From Beta vulgaris subsp. vulgaris (lineage: Eukaryota; Streptophyta; Magnoliopsida; Caryophyllales; Amaranthaceae), in the NCBI RefSeq assembly GCF_026745355.1, contig NC_079204.1:6133103-6197102 (forward strand): a stretch of DNA of 64,000 bases. The letters are read 5' to 3'. This document shows positions 33,760 through 47,349 of the stretch, one piece after another; position 1 is the stretch's first letter; each line of letters opens with the position of its first letter. The notes beneath the pieces are model-generated. The model ran no database searches and had not been told where the DNA came from. It saw only the letters and a list, made by a program, of their open reading frames with translations. The position numbers and the translations under genes are program-made.

Positions 33760-35170
33760 CTTTTTTCCCCTTAGTTCCTGGGATGATGGTAACATTGTTG
33801 TTGGCTAACATTGTGTGATTGTGATTCCTTTATGCTGTCTAAGTTCTTAGTGTTCCATATAGGATGAATTGAGTTGTGTTTTGTTACGTCTGGGGGTTGC
33901 TGATAAACTGGTTTATCTTTGTTGATTATTCTTGTGTTTGTGTTATTAATGTGCCTGTCACAGTACAGTGTCTCGCGGCTGTGAGATGCCTGATTGGTGA
34001 TGTTATCAGCGTGAGCTGGTATTTCTATGTTTGTTGCTGATGGACTTGTAATGTTTCTGTTGTTTTGTGCTGCCAAGTTTGTCTGTTTGTCACTTGTGCA
34101 ATAAGCCTTTGCTTATTTATTGAAGAGTAAGGTTTTTACATAGTTGCTCTTTGTTATCTTTTTATCCCACAGAAAACTATATTGATGTTTTACCTGAAGT
34201 TTGGCATGATTTGAACATGACTCTGCCTGTTAATGACCTGATATGAACTTATTCTAAACCCCTTTTTTTGATAATTACTTGTATTAACAATAATAATTTC
34301 ATTCAACCCAGGTTGGGTTTATTGTTTAAGGCCATTATTGTTAATGCATAGGATGCAACTATAAGAGATACGGAAGTTAGACTTCTGAGCTCTTTCTTTC
34401 CAATAGCTCGTTGACATATAAGAGATATTTTGCATAACAGATTGTGAAGTGAGATTCTAATTTGTGGAGTTGTGTATACTGTATGGTGAACTGCAAAGAC
34501 GTTTAGACTTTAGACAAAATATGAACGAAGATAATGGATATATGTGTTGTACCACGTACACTTCGAGGTCAATACAATGGTCAACATTAGTTACACAGCT
34601 TTGCTTGATCTACTAATAAAGATTTTTTTTTTCACAACCACGAGATTATGAGATCATCTATCACTAGAGTTGCGGTTTTACTTACCCTCATTCTTTTCCC
34701 CATTTCGAAAGGGATGATAATTTATACTATTTTTGTATTTTTTTAGTTGCATCATTTGCTTTTTTATAATTTTCGAGACAATTTTTTGAACGTTTATATC
34801 TCTTATCGAGTGTAAATAAAAGTTATAACAATTTGATATTTGAAATCCTCATATTGAGACGAATCTAACAACTCCATTTGACTATGTTTTTTTCTTATAT
34901 AATAATACGAAATAAATTAACAAAGTTGATTAATAAATAGTGCCAAACAAGCAAATAACACAACTAAAAAAATACATAAATTGTATAATTGGACCAGAAT
35001 TGTTAGCACGAGACTCATACATCGTGCCGTGTCTTCTAGCGAAAACCAAATACTATTTCATCTGCTCATTCGACTTTCTTCGCTCGACATATTTCTTTCT
35101 GATGATTAACATCATAATTCTACGTTCTTATCCAATTATACCAATTAGGAGCGAAAGTTCGGTGTGCGGT
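33760..35170. other. 3' region and spacer
   Basis: The first few hundred bases are likely 3' UTR and downstream sequence of the 204-residue gene. A 101-codon minus-strand frame at 33771-34076 resembles no family. At 34735-34990 a decayed Stowaway-like element may be present (TTAGTTGCATCATTTG ... CACAACTAAA). Confidence 0.5.
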
Positions 35171-35176
35171 TTGAAT

Positions 35177-35688
35177 TAGGGCCTAATCCAATCCAATCCA
35201 ATCCGATCCGAATAAAATTTGCACTTCAATTTTTCAATCCGAATCCAAACCAATTAAGGTTTGAATCCAATCCAATCCGAAATTTCATACTCTGGATTGG
35301 ATCCAATCCGAAAATTCGATTTTTTTTAGAACTCTAGTTTTTCGATGAAATAAATTAAGCACAACAACCTAGTAAATCTAAGGAGGAATTAAGTGTAGTT
35401 AGTGTTTTAGGGGAAGGATTGAAGTGCTATATGTATTGTTATGAAGTAGGTTTTTTTATAATAAAAAATCAATTAAGCACTTAAACACAATCCAAATACA
35501 TAATACAAGGCATATTACTATTCGGTTATATTGGATTTTTGGATCCAATTACCCTCAATCCAATCCGAAAATCCAATTTTTCAAAAATCTCAATCCGAAT
35601 CCAATCCGAACACAGTTTCAATCCGATCTGAATTACTATTTCAGATTGGATTGGATTTTGGATTTTATCCGAATAACTTTCACCCCTA
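35177..35688. mobile_element. Non-autonomous element rich in AATCCAATCC inverted repeats
   Basis: The left part repeats AATCCAATCC and the right part its inverse GGATTGGATT, so the element could fold on itself. Ends read TAGGGCCTAATCC and, inverted, TAGGGGTGAAAGTT. This resembles hAT-type MITEs, but I see no 8-bp duplication. Confidence 0.5.
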
Positions 35689-35970
35689 ATACCGATTGAG
35701 AAATATAATTTGTTAACACGCTAAGATCCTTAGATGGGAATGCTTCACTGCCACATGAAGAGGGGAAGCAAGATGTAAAGCTTTCCCATCAATTTCAGGT
35801 AAAACGAAACACACAAGAATTTTTTACATCGTACTTCATACATTTTGAATCAGTTATAAGTGAGTTTTAGAAAGCAGCTAATTTTACAAGGATACACAGT
35901 TACATGAACCAATTCACGAAGAAGTGCATGGCTTCTCTTCTCATTTAGAAACTCCCAAGTATTCTTCCCA

Positions 35971-38900
35971 TTAGCTACCAAGACGCCCATTCTGTCTCAA
36001 AGGTGCTGTTGCTTCGTCATGTTCTCCCTGTTGCTGCCGAATCACCTCCTGATTTGGCCCTTCGATTACCGCACTTGTGGAGGGTTTATCACCAGCAGGA
36101 ACAAGGTTCTTAAACCAAGAAACTTGAAATCGGGGTGAAGTCCTGTTGGGACTTTGGTTATCTGGGGACACTTGTGAGTTGGAGGCAATGCCTGCAAGGA
36201 AACGATATGCAACCTTGCTTGCCGTCACAATCTCTGTCTTAGCTTGTTTGAACTGCAATAACATCAGAAATCAGCCAGAAGAACTTGAAACAGAATACTT
36301 GCCGAAAGGGTTAAAAGGCAACAAATGGCTACAAGGAATGGAATCAAAACTTCATTCAAGTTAGTGATCACATTTCACTGGGTGTACGATATGTTATAGT
36401 TTATATAAAGCAAACAGAAGCTGGAGGATCATCCCTGGAACATAATGTTAAGTCTCAGACTACCAGCTATATCAGACATCATAGGCAATCTGTTGCACTA
36501 CCTCTAATAACAGTTCAGTGCCTCAAAAGTCAAAACCACTCAAGTCATGCAATCACCAAACTCTCTCTGAAGCTATCTTCCCCTTCAGTCTACACTGCGC
36601 TCCCTAATCCAAAACCTTCTGCATAGAAATATCTAGTTTCAACAGACAAGCGACATATACTTAGCAAGGATGTCTTGGCCTAGTGGTTAAGATTGAGGTG
36701 ACGTTCCGAATCCCCCCTCCCCTTATTTGTACTGCCTTCGTGGCTCATATGGATCAAAAAAAAAAACAAGCGACATATACTTAATACCCCTCTATTTCAC
36801 AAGGTTATGCAGCACTACAACGTATCTCTACAAAACAACTCACATTCTTGACAGAAGTACCCCCCCCCCCCCCCAAATGCTAGGTCATCGCTCACCCATC
36901 ACAAGTGTTGATCCTTCTGGCAACTAAGACTCAAGTCTTCCATTGAGTTACTATACTAGGAGACAGGAGTACATCATCATATCCAAATTGCTTCAAAGGG
37001 GAATCTCTATTATATAAGGCAACACATGGGGACACCAAAAAATAGAAAAAGGAAAAAAAAGTAAAAAGAAAGAAAGATGATAACTAACTGTTTCATTTGA
37101 ACGAAAAAAAAGGGGGAAAGAAGAACACTTAAACTCAACATCAGTTTTTTTAGAAAATAAAATGTAAAGATAGTTTTTCTATCCAATTAATTTTATTTTT
37201 TCTACTTTATTTGTTATCACGCGTTCGCACGCATTACGTGCATGTAAGACTAGTAGTAATAACACTAGGCCCGTATGGAAACCATATGAAAAGGCAAAAT
37301 GCCATTATGTAACATCAGCGAGGTTACCGAAGATAGTCTATAAGACAGGGGGAAGAAGAGAACTTACGCGATAAGCAGTGTTTCCTGCTATTTCAGCTGC
37401 CGCATCACCAGCATGCGCAAACCGGTTAACCCAACCTGCAAGAAATGGGAGCCATGTATTATTTCACACCACGACAACAGAAGCAACTAGCATCACAGGC
37501 TACATAAAAATCATAACGATACATCGAGGTGTCATATACTCATATTTGAGTTAAATAATAATTCTATATGATTTGGGGGGATGCATTGTGATGCCACTTT
37601 ATGTACAAAGTTCATTTTGATCTTATAAAAATGCATGAACCAAAATTGATCAGTATGGCACCTAATGCAGCAACATACTCTTACATCTCCATAAGCACGC
37701 ACAAGTACACAAGAGATGAGACAAACAGAATAAGGGTACGGCAAAACTATTGATACGCATGTGCAATACAATAGAAACAAAGTTTATCAATGTCTATATT
37801 AGAGGCTAAAGATATGTTTAGAATTGCACAGATATTATGTGATGCATGAAGAAGGTGACAGGCTGAGAGCTGAACACCGCACACCTTCCCAAAGTCACTA
37901 TGGCATGTAGATCCTTTGCCTCAACATGGCCCACTACCAGTAGAGATGTTCTCTGATACACATGGAAGGTAAAGACTACAAAGACTGATAATCCTAGAAA
38001 CATACACTTTCTGTAGACGGGTCATGAGAAACCAGAGCAGACATCATAGAAGATCCACAAGACAAGGTAAGTATTACTTTATTAAGACCTAAACTTTGAA
38101 AAAAACTTCAGAGTTAAGATACAATCTTTATCTGTTTAGGGTTAAGGACCTAAAACATAACTCTGTTATGAACTTAAAACTTCTGTTGTGTCCACTTTTC
38201 TTTTATCTCAACAAAATCTAGCTTCACACCCAAAGATATATTTCATGAAGCATATTTATCTTCTGTCTCCTCCCTTCTCCTTCTTCCCTGACCTGGTCTT
38301 CCATCCCCAGATCTCAAAATTGTTCACATCTTGAGTATAAGCCCCATAGTTTTTAGAAATTTCTGCAAAATTTGTTAGAATTTTGGACATTTTATAAAAT
38401 TGGATAATTATAAGAGAAAAAAGGTCTATACTGCAGCCAAATGAAAATTTATTATGTCAAATCTTAAGAACTAGGGGGTGTTCAGGAAATTGTAAAGGAA
38501 ACAAGTTTGTTGTTTGTTTGGCCAATTTAATGATTCTCTTTTCCCCTATCCTTAGTCCTTACCCCCAAAGTCCTCTACACCATTCAACACCTACCCCCAA
38601 GGTTTCACTTACCTTTTCTTTGAAACAGAAATGATAGTTAGGTCCTTAATCCTAAGCTTTTTTAAAGTTAAGGTTCCATAGTTACTCTAACTCGAAGATC
38701 CACTTTAGGCCTCCACAAGAACCAAAACAGGTCCCTTTGACACAGAAATGATATTGAAGGGCTAATAGAAGAAGAAAGAATCATGGTAGCAACAAGGATA
38801 AAAGAAAATGGAACAATAATAACCCAAACTTACACCAGCAATCCCCCAAATCACCACCAGTAGAAGCGGAACTCATAAAGGAATAACAAAAAAAAGATAT

Positions 38901-41032
38901 ATAAAGTGAAAAGATCACTAAAGCAATTAGCATAAGCATAGATTGCTGCTGAAAGGATACCTGAAACAATGCTACTGTGATGGATGGAATCAGAAACTAG
39001 AACTTAGGTACCTCATAATGATATGGCATGTGAGACCAGATTTTGCACCAAAATAGAGATTGATGCAGCATTGTTCTCCTTAAAGAACAAATCTGGTGCT
39101 TTCTGACACAGTGCTGTATCACATCATAGTTTAAATTGAACAAGCTCAACAATCCCACAAATAATATAAAACTATACTGTGTACAGACAAGTCAACTCAT
39201 GCAGCAACAATTATCCATTCCTATTCACCACATAATCAACCGGAAGGGGCCTGAATTTGCACTTGGTCAAAAAAAAAAAACAAGGCCACAAATAGCTATA
39301 CCTGGAAGTTTTGGAACATCAAGCCTTTCACATAACTCATCACAGAAGTGATTGCAATTTCTTGATAGCAAGTCATAGGAGAATCCAGGCCACTCTCTAC
39401 TCAATTCCCTCAAAATCTGGTTAACCTTGGAGTTCGAAAGATTTGTTTGTCCAAGAACAATCTTTTCACGGTATGTATACATAGGATTTTTTGTAATAGG
39501 GCAGGAAAAGACTCCAGTTCCTTGTTCACAGAACCCAAATGACCATTCATCATCACCATAGACCTGTAATCAAAACAGAAACTTGCTATCAAATTCCAAA
39601 GGCCCCTTTCACAAATAGATAATACAAATTCTGCGCAGAACTAATTATTTTTCTCAGTACTAAGAAGAGCATGTCATAATTAATTGCCATCTGCCCTACA
39701 ATAGTTTATAAAACAATGCAGTGATTACAACAACAGATATGGGCAAAATCAGTAGATACAAAGGTTCTATGCTTGTCCTCTCTGCATGCATGACCAGAAG
39801 TTAAATACAGTGGTTATCAAGTAGAAAATCTTCACCTCATAAAGTCAACAAAACGTTGCAATCTTATCCACGCTAATGCCACACACTACATTCTTTGTTA
39901 GATGATGATATCAGTTCAAGACAATAAAAGGGAAGGGATAAAATCGATACTACATCAGTTTTCTTTTAATTTGCACGCTTTGTACTTTCCACACCACTTT
40001 GGCCATCCTTTATCTATTCTATTTAAAGAAAAACATAGTCATGTGGAATGTTGCTAGTTTCGTCTCAATGGATTTAAGATCTTAATAGTCAGAGTTTTGC
40101 ATTGACAAGTGAAAATCAAGCTGAATATAGCCACATAGAGCTTGAAACTCCAGGAGAGTTGGGGTCAGCGCTAAACAAACATCAACAGAGTACTGCAGTC
40201 TGCGGACACAACTAAGTAGTAAGACAAACTAAGAAGTAACAAGTAGTGAAGCCCCAAACCATGACAACCACGACAGAATAAAGCAAAATCAGTGTTTACC
40301 TATTTTGCTAAACCTACAACAAACTGTAATACGAAAAAGGCAAATTCATATATGCCGGTGGTATACTTTTGGGCTAATTGAACAAAACTAGGTACTGTAT
40401 TGTATTCCAGTCTCATACCGTGAATTAAGAAATGCTGAACAAAATCAAAAATCGATAATTCAATGGGCAGGATTCGAAGTACAAGCTCTCAAAGTACATA
40501 TACAGGCAGCTGGTGTTCATATAATAAGTTCATTATATTGATCCTCCCTTGGCAAAGTCAACTCTTCGCCGGTCACCACAGTCCCTTAAAAGTACATCAT
40601 CTAGAGAGAACATTTTGCAGCATAGCATATATCATCTCAAGAATTGAGCTAACATAAACAACCAAATAGCATCCAAAACCATTCATCATACTCAGGCAAA
40701 ACTATAGACTAACATAAAAAAAAGGCTCGAAGAATGTATGACGAAATCGAGAAATTCAACAAATAGTAACGCACAAAATCAGTAAACTGAAACTAAATAG
40801 AAGAATTCACATAATAAGAAACTAAAACCCTAGATCTAACACATAAAAAACTTCGAATTGAAGAAATTAGAGAAGATGATAAAAATAGGAAGATATAGAC
40901 CTGAACTGCACTGTGAAAAATGCCACCTAAGCCAATACCATCTTTGAAGATCTTGTTGATCTGCATAATAGTGTTGTTCGTCTTATCTGAACCACTGTTT
41001 GTCACATCATAAATGTGTAGTACTACATCCAT
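35971..41032 (-). CDS. DeSI-like protein (PPPDE thiol isopeptidase)
   Basis: Predicted deSUMOylating/deubiquitinating cysteine peptidase of the PPPDE family. Four exons on the minus strand: 41032-40901, 39563-39302, 37435-37368 and 36252-35971; all junctions are GT/AG, phases fit, and the sum is 247 residues. The fold begins VVLHIYDVT; catalytic His40 lies in GIFHSAVQ and catalytic Cys114 in SRNCNHFCDEL. The next exon encodes WVNRFAHAGDAAAEIAGNTA, which follows the catalytic domain in plant deSI-like proteins. The last ~90 residues are polar and probably disordered. Introns are long (1.3, 1.9 and 1.1 kb) and host a Helitron and a SINE. Two AAACCCTAA motifs at 41071 and 41089 sit just upstream of the ATG. 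It should be soluble; SUMO versus ubiquitin specificity cannot be read from sequence. Confidence 0.92.
36664..36765 (+). mobile_element. tRNA-derived SINE, 102 bp, with 18-bp target duplication
   Basis: Flanked by ACAAGCGACATATACTTA (36646-36663 and 36766-36783, identical). The head has A-box-like TGGCCTAGTGGTTAAG and B-like GTTCCGAATCC; the body ends CCTTCGTGGCTCATATGG and an A-run. It lies in intron 3 of the DeSI gene, in the antisense orientation to it. Confidence 0.9.
36861..36876. repeat. Poly-C run
   Basis: About 16 consecutive C in otherwise AT-rich intron 3 of the DeSI gene. Long C homopolymers are rare in plant DNA and error-prone in sequencing. Confidence 0.8.
37004..37253 (+). mobile_element. 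Short Helitron-like element in DeSI intron 3
   Basis: Starts A|TCTCTATTATATAAGGC and ends GTAAGACTAG|T; a GCACG-CATTA-CGTGC hairpin lies ~10 bp before the end. Both termini resemble those of the Helitrons at 20312 and 29660, but the body is only 250 bp. Confidence 0.75.
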
Positions 41033-41568
41033 AATCTTCTCTCAAATGATATGGTTTTTATGCAAATTGCAAACCCTAATTATATACAAAACCCTAATTT
41101 TTCTCTTTCTCTCTCCTATCTGCTTGCTTTCTCTCTCTAAATCGATAATTCGAGAAACATAAACAATTCCAGAATGCATAAACTGAAATTTGAAAAACAA
41201 AGATAAAGGAAAGAGCAGAATTTATTTTCTTCAACTCTTTCTCTCTCTTCGACTGTGTAGCTAATTTGGGGGAAGTGAAGATGGATATTTGTTGAAAATA
41301 GTGCAGTTTTCTTAAATTTTGTTCTTCTTCTACCTTCGGTGGATTTCTGGAAAACTGTAAAAAAAAAAGGGAAATTTGAAGAAGTGATAGATACTGCTTC
41401 CCAAAATCCGAACTTCCTAAGTATGGGTTTTTTAAAAAGTAAATTGGTGGAGGATTTCTTGGAATTGAATTAAAGCACTCTGCTAGTATGCTTAGATATT
41501 TTTGGAGTATTTATTTGGATTTTTATGTCATAAACTATCTTATTGGTTTTTGGACTCAAAAATTATTA

Positions 41569-41826
41569 CTCCCTTCGTCCCATAATATAGTGCTTGTTTC
41601 TTTTTTACACGGTCTCCAAGACGTAACTTTGACCTTCATTATCTTCAATTCCGTATTAATAAAAAATATAAAAAGTTGATATTATGAAACTACACATTGA
41701 GACGAATTTAACAAAATCCCACATGAATATGTTTTTTTATATATACAAATGAGAATATTCGGTCAAAGATTTTAAAGTTTGACCCACCAAAAATGAAATA
41801 GGCACTATATTATGGGACGGAGGGAG
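41569..41826. mobile_element. Stowaway-type MITE, 258 bp, intact
   Basis: TA flanks; ends CTCCCTTCGTCCCATAATAT and inverted CTCCCTCCGTCCCATAATAT, a ~25-bp repeat with one mismatch. The body is ~95 percent identical to 27750-27996, which lost its left end. Confidence 0.88.
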
Positions 41827-41827
41827 T

Positions 41828-44714
41828 ATAAGATACGATCTAATTTTAATGTAAAAATAAACCTAGTAACTAAATGGATTAAACTAGTCATCGAAAGAAA
41901 TTAACCTATTCATTATCGGGCTAATTCTCTTTTTAATATTGGGCTTATCATTGTTTAATTTTAATGTAAAAGTAAGCGATCTCTTATAAGACAAACTCTT
42001 TTGGACTTTGTTGTGGTTGGAACTTGGAAGGTTGTGAAAAATTATGAATATCATTTTTTAAGACATTGACCTAATAGTCAGCACTATATTATGAGATTGA
42101 GAGAGTAATTTTTACTTAAACTTATTTGAATTTATCTAAGTTCATTAGACCTTGTTTTGTAAGTGTGTTAAATCTTATTTTTATGAGAAAATTGATTTAA
42201 TCAGTTCTAACTATAAACGTCCTGATAAAAAAAAGTCTCAATTATGATTTTTTTTATTGTTCAGTCCCAACTTTGAAGTGTATTTTACAATAACAGTCCC
42301 AACAAGTAAACTTTGCCAAAAAAAAAATTCTATCTTTTCCTCCTATTTACTCCCTCCTTCCATCATTGCTTCCTCTCCCTGCCACCTCGCGAGATGGGGG
42401 GCTACGAGTGGTGGTAGTGGTGGCTGGATGGTGGTGAGTGTAGTAGGGGAATGAGAGGAAGAGAGAGACTGAAGGAGGAGACATGAGAAACATGTAAAAA
42501 TAAAAATAAAAAAGAAAATAAAGGTTAATTCTTTTAGTATCGATTTAGCAAGTTAACAGTCTACTCGGACCATCAGTATAAAACAATAAAAAGTGTAATT
42601 GGGATTTGGAAATGTGTTTGACAGGGTGCCTATAGTTGAAGTGTTGAACTACTTATCTAAACTTAGTAGACCTTATAAAATCTTATTTGAAATAATCTAA
42701 ATTTATATGAACTTATCATAACTTGTCTTGTTTTTAAGGAACTGAAAATAAATTGAACATCACCAAGCCTATAAAGTGTATATTTTCCCCTTATTTTTCT
42801 AATCATATTGTTATTTTTCCTTTGTTTTTTCACTTTCTACTTCCACAACTTTACTTTGATGCACAAAGCTTTTTTATAATTATTTGAATAAATTAAATTC
42901 TAAAAAAGGCTATATATGGAAAGTAAGGTGTATTATGAGTAGCTACTTGACAAGCATTGTATGATTAGTACGTTGAAGGTGATTAGCAAAATTACTAAAA
43001 TCATAGATTAGAAAAAGAGTGGGCCCAAGTCCAACCAAGTCCATCACCAACTATACTTAGGCCACTAATTACTGTCATTGTCTTTTGTCACATGTTATAT
43101 GATGACTATACACTAAAAAAAAAAAAAAACACTTATACAGTGTATGGCTGGTTATATATGATTGGCTACTACTAAAAAAGAAAAATGGTGGTACCCAACA
43201 GGCCAACACAAATCTTTTGTTTAAATTGGGTGAGCATATATCTTTTTCAAACTTGGTTAGCTCATTATCTTTGTAAAGACCCTCCTATCTAATGGCCTCA
43301 TCATACTTGGATCTAAAATCTAGATATTAAGTTTATTAACCTAAAACTTATAAGTTTTACATGACAACTATTTTTTAATAGCTTTACCATAAAAAGAACA
43401 ACCTTCGCATAAGAAATCTAAACCTTACTAATACTTGTCTCTTTTGCCAACGAGTAACGATGTAATAAAACTTAATATTATTTTTGATAGAGTATAAATT
43501 TATTTTTAGGGCCTCAAACATCAGCTTAAGCTTTTGGTTGAGTTGGTTCTTTCACATGTTATCAAGAGATAGCGTGACAAAAAGGTCACGGGTTCGAATC
43601 TCATCACCCCTCCTCCTTGTGATGTGTGCGGCCCAGGCCCACATTTAACAATTTTTTTTCTCTAAAACAAGCACTGTCTTCTACTTTGGCTAAATTATAT
43701 TTAACGCCAACATATTCCGCAACGACTATTGAGAATAACGTCGATATTCTTGTGTAGCCAAAATTCATCTAATGCAACTAATATATGGACATAATGCGAC
43801 GACTATTGACAATACGGAAATTTTAATATGGACATAAGGTAACAACTGTTAATGATGATAATAAGAAAGAAGAAATCTTATAGAGATCTCATTAGTGACA
43901 AAAAAAAATTCCATTAAGATTACAAAACTATAGTATACACCTCCAAAAAAAAAAACTTTCTACTACACTTAAAAACCCTTGGGACTACTTACAATATCAA
44001 ACATAACCAGTACACAACGTAAGCGATAAACCAAAATACGTTCATGTCAATTGTACAATACTAATAACATTAGTACAATACTTGTAATTTTTAGCCACCA
44101 CTATCACCTTGTAGTCAAAGTAGGCCCCTTATTTGCAATTCATTGCCCAATTGTATCTATTCACATCAAATTTTACGAAAATGATAGGTGGATAAAATAC
44201 ATGCTTAGATGGGGCTAGGTGGAACTAGTTAGTGACGACAATGATGGTTGGGATCGGAGAAGATGGCTAACAAGTGGTCGGGATAGTAGTAGGTAGTATA
44301 ATTTTTGAAACGCACCACACAATAAAAATGTTAATTACATAATATTATGAAAAATTCGAAAACTATCGAGGGCAAAATCTACATGTACATTATGAAACGC
44401 GTATAACACCTCGAATTCATTATTGGTACAACGCTTCTATCAGGAAAGATGTGATAGTTACAATTAAAATGAACTTGACAGATGAGTAGCCATTGAGAAA
44501 AAGTTCAAGAAGCCAACGTAAAATGTTGCCTCATAACTCTAGGACTTCATTATGAAAATCAGTTGTTGCTTCGTTTCTGTCAATTATGAATTTATGACAT
44601 CAAAAAAACATCAATAGCATAGCCTGAGTTTTGGTGAAAGAGAGATAAAAGCATGTAAGAAATGCTTCTCCTACATGAATGCCGATCAGAATAATTGTTC
44701 GAAAAAAATAACAC
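41828..44714. other. Repeat-poor AT-rich spacer
   Basis: No gene is supported. Holds a GGTGG-rich patch at 42395-42440, an A-run at 43116-43129, and a tRNA-like pair at 43535-43600 (TGGTTGAGTTGG ... GGTTCGAATC) that may be a SINE relic. Boxes are farther apart than in a functional tRNA. Confidence 0.5.
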
Positions 44715-44717
44715 TTA

Positions 44718-45068
44718 GGTTATGTTCAGTTCACCTTATTTTTGCTTATTTAAGATCTAATCAGATCAGATCAGAAAAAATAAGTTCATATCAGACCAGT
44801 TCAGTTCAGATCATGCTTATATTTAACAATTATTATATCTTTCATTACATATTAGTAAAAATTATAATAATTGAATATTAATAAAGTACTCATTGAGACG
44901 AATCAAACAAGACCCACATGATTATATTTTTTCTTATATATTGAGAAAAATCTAAAAGATAAGATCTTGTAATCAGACCAGTTCAGATCAGATCAGATCA
45001 GAAAAAATAAATTCAGATCAGATCAGATAAGTTCAGATCAGAAAATTTCAGGTGAACTAAACATAGCC
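44718..45068 (+). mobile_element. Tourist-like MITE, copy 1 (GATCAGATCAG interior)
   Basis: TTA on both flanks. Ends GGTTATGTTCAGTTCACC and inverted GGCTATGTTTAGTTCACC. Interior arrays of GATCAGATCAG. The copy at 52759-53095 is its reverse complement at about 90 percent identity. Confidence 0.8.
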
Positions 45069-45071
45069 TTA

Positions 45072-46361
45072 GTAAATGTAGATTAGAGCCAATACAAAGA
45101 ACATAAAAAAAGTATTGTTGTCTTAAAAAAAATAAAAAGAGAAAATCTCCACGTCGTCTTCTTCTATCAAAGCAACGCAAACTTGGTATCTAACACCTTT
45201 ATATTGGTAGCAAATGATCTTTTTATTGGTATCGTTGTGAGTACTAATTGGAAGATATATTGATTAAACCTATTTGACATATAAACGTTTATCACGTCTC
45301 CAAAATATTCTATACTATTTTTGTTTCTATATAAATGCAACAATGTCATTTTGTTATATGTAAACTATTGACCATTAACATATTTAATTAGGTATCAATA
45401 AAAATTACAGTAAAAGTTTGTGAATTTTAACCACCAAATTAAAAGGCAAGCATCACACTTAGTTGAAAATAGTGGAAGCAACATTTTTAAATCAGCATCA
45501 TAAATTAACTTTGACACACTCTATAAGAAAATTCTAATGTGGACTATGTGGTAGATGGTAAAGCAACTCTGATCTGAAGTATGTGGTTTTCCTCTTAAAT
45601 TTCCATTATCACCCTTGGCCTCTTATAATACGATATCGAGTGAGAATGAAAATTTATGAAGAGAAACACATGATTAACATAAATTGTATTAGCATAGACT
45701 TTGACATGAGGCCTTACGATATTACACACGAACTCATTACCAGTTTTGACTATCAGAAGAGACGCGAAGTGTAATTGCATTTGCAGCCTTATCTTCGATG
45801 ACCGAATGTAAGACCTGAGTTTGGATGAGGCTGCATCACCTACAACCTGTTACAGAAAACCTGTCAAGAGCTCCCGAACTGAATGCAGTACAAAATCTTG
45901 ATCATAATAATCACCTTAGAGAAGCAAACTAATAGTAGGGGAGAATTATATTACAGTGTATGTCCAATAAAGCGCACGGGAGAATAAAACAGATGGTAAT
46001 TAACTGATCTTAGTACCAAGGTCAGTCAGTCTATACTTGATTAAGCATAATCCTTGCTGATGTACTAAAGTCTCAAACCAAGGGTTTCCATGCTCCTCCC
46101 TTCCGGAGCTTATTACAATCAAGCAGATTATACTTGCAACATCCCACCAGCGAAGGACTTCCGCTGAAGTCGAACCATTTTCAAACAAGTGTCAAAAACT
46201 TATAAATGAATTCCGCCAACTTACTCTGCATGGGGAAGATCAACTGAAGAGTACAAGTACTCCAGTCACCATTTTCCCCTTTACATAATCAACTCACTAA
46301 AGGGGGACAAAGACTCAACAGAAGGAAACGCAAGTTCAGATATCAGTATCACATTCCCAAG
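45072..46361. other. Spacer
   Basis: No gene is supported. Short frames (45583-45774, 46000-46188) lack recognisable motifs. The part from about 45780 on may belong to the downstream region of the receptor-kinase gene. Confidence 0.5.
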
Positions 46362-46848
46362 CAGTGGCGTATCTAGGAATTTACTCATGGGGGTACGAAT
46401 ACGCAAGTAGTTAGACTCGTTAATTTTTTTTTTCAAAATAAAGCTTTATTAACATTTTTTTCTCCCTAAGTTTAAGTAAGAACTTAGATATAATTGCTAA
46501 CTATTTAAGTGTTCAATGTTTCAATTTAAATAACCAGATCTTTAAAATAAGTTGTTCAATTTAAAAACAGTAGTTTAAGTATATAAATGAGGAAATTTTG
46601 AAGGAAAAAGAATAGAGACAAAATTATTATTTCGGAGCTTTTATTTTTGTGGGCTTATGAATTTGTAGTTGCAGAGTAAACTTAAAGGGTAAGTAATTAA
46701 AAGCATAAAAAGAACTTTGTGAATGGATCTTTCTTTTCCCTTTTGCTACCAACAAGACAAACCTCAACTTATTGATTTGTTTTCATTATTTTCCATAAAT
46801 AATGGGGGTACAGCTGTACCCCTTGTACCCCCTCTAGATCCGCCCATG
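46362..46848. mobile_element. hAT-type non-autonomous element, 487 bp
   Basis: Flanked by TTCCCAAG on both sides (46354-46361, 46849-46856), a perfect 8-bp duplication. Ends CAGTGGCGTATCTAG and inverted CATGGGCGGATCTAG. Just inside each end is a GGGGGTAC motif in inverse orientation. The 63-codon frame within is not a gene. Confidence 0.85.
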
Positions 46849-46856
46849 TTCCCAAG

Positions 46857-47349
46857 TCCCAACCCAGCCGCCATCACCGCAGTAGAGGGACTACCACTGA
46901 TTGAGCCAGCTTAAGAATTTCACAATGCTCAATTGCAAGCAGTAGATACAGGAGTTACTTGGTGATGAACAACCACATGTATAATTGTTTTGCTCAACAG
47001 AACAGGAGAAAATGCTCCACTTGCCTACAGAGCAAGTGGCGCGACAGATCAAGTTCAGATACAGATAGCGGAATTTTTCTGTTATCACAGAAGATATTAA
47101 ATGGGTTTTGCCTCGCAGCTAATCATGTTGACGAAAAGTCCTTCGAATATGGTTTTTGAGTAAGACGATTCTAGCAACATATATAGGTAGAACCTAACTG
47201 AATTAGTAGCAAGTATGCCAGATAATGGAATCACAAATCCAAAACACATACAAGTATCAACAATGAGTATGAAATTGTAGATCATTACCGATAATATACA
47301 GTGCTGAAGTAAAATTAACTAGCCTGCATTTGCTGGACCACAATGTATG
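46857..47349. other. Downstream region of the receptor-kinase gene
   Basis: No coding region is supported. On the minus strand it directly follows the stop of the CrRLK1L gene and is probably its 3' UTR and flank. Confidence 0.45.
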
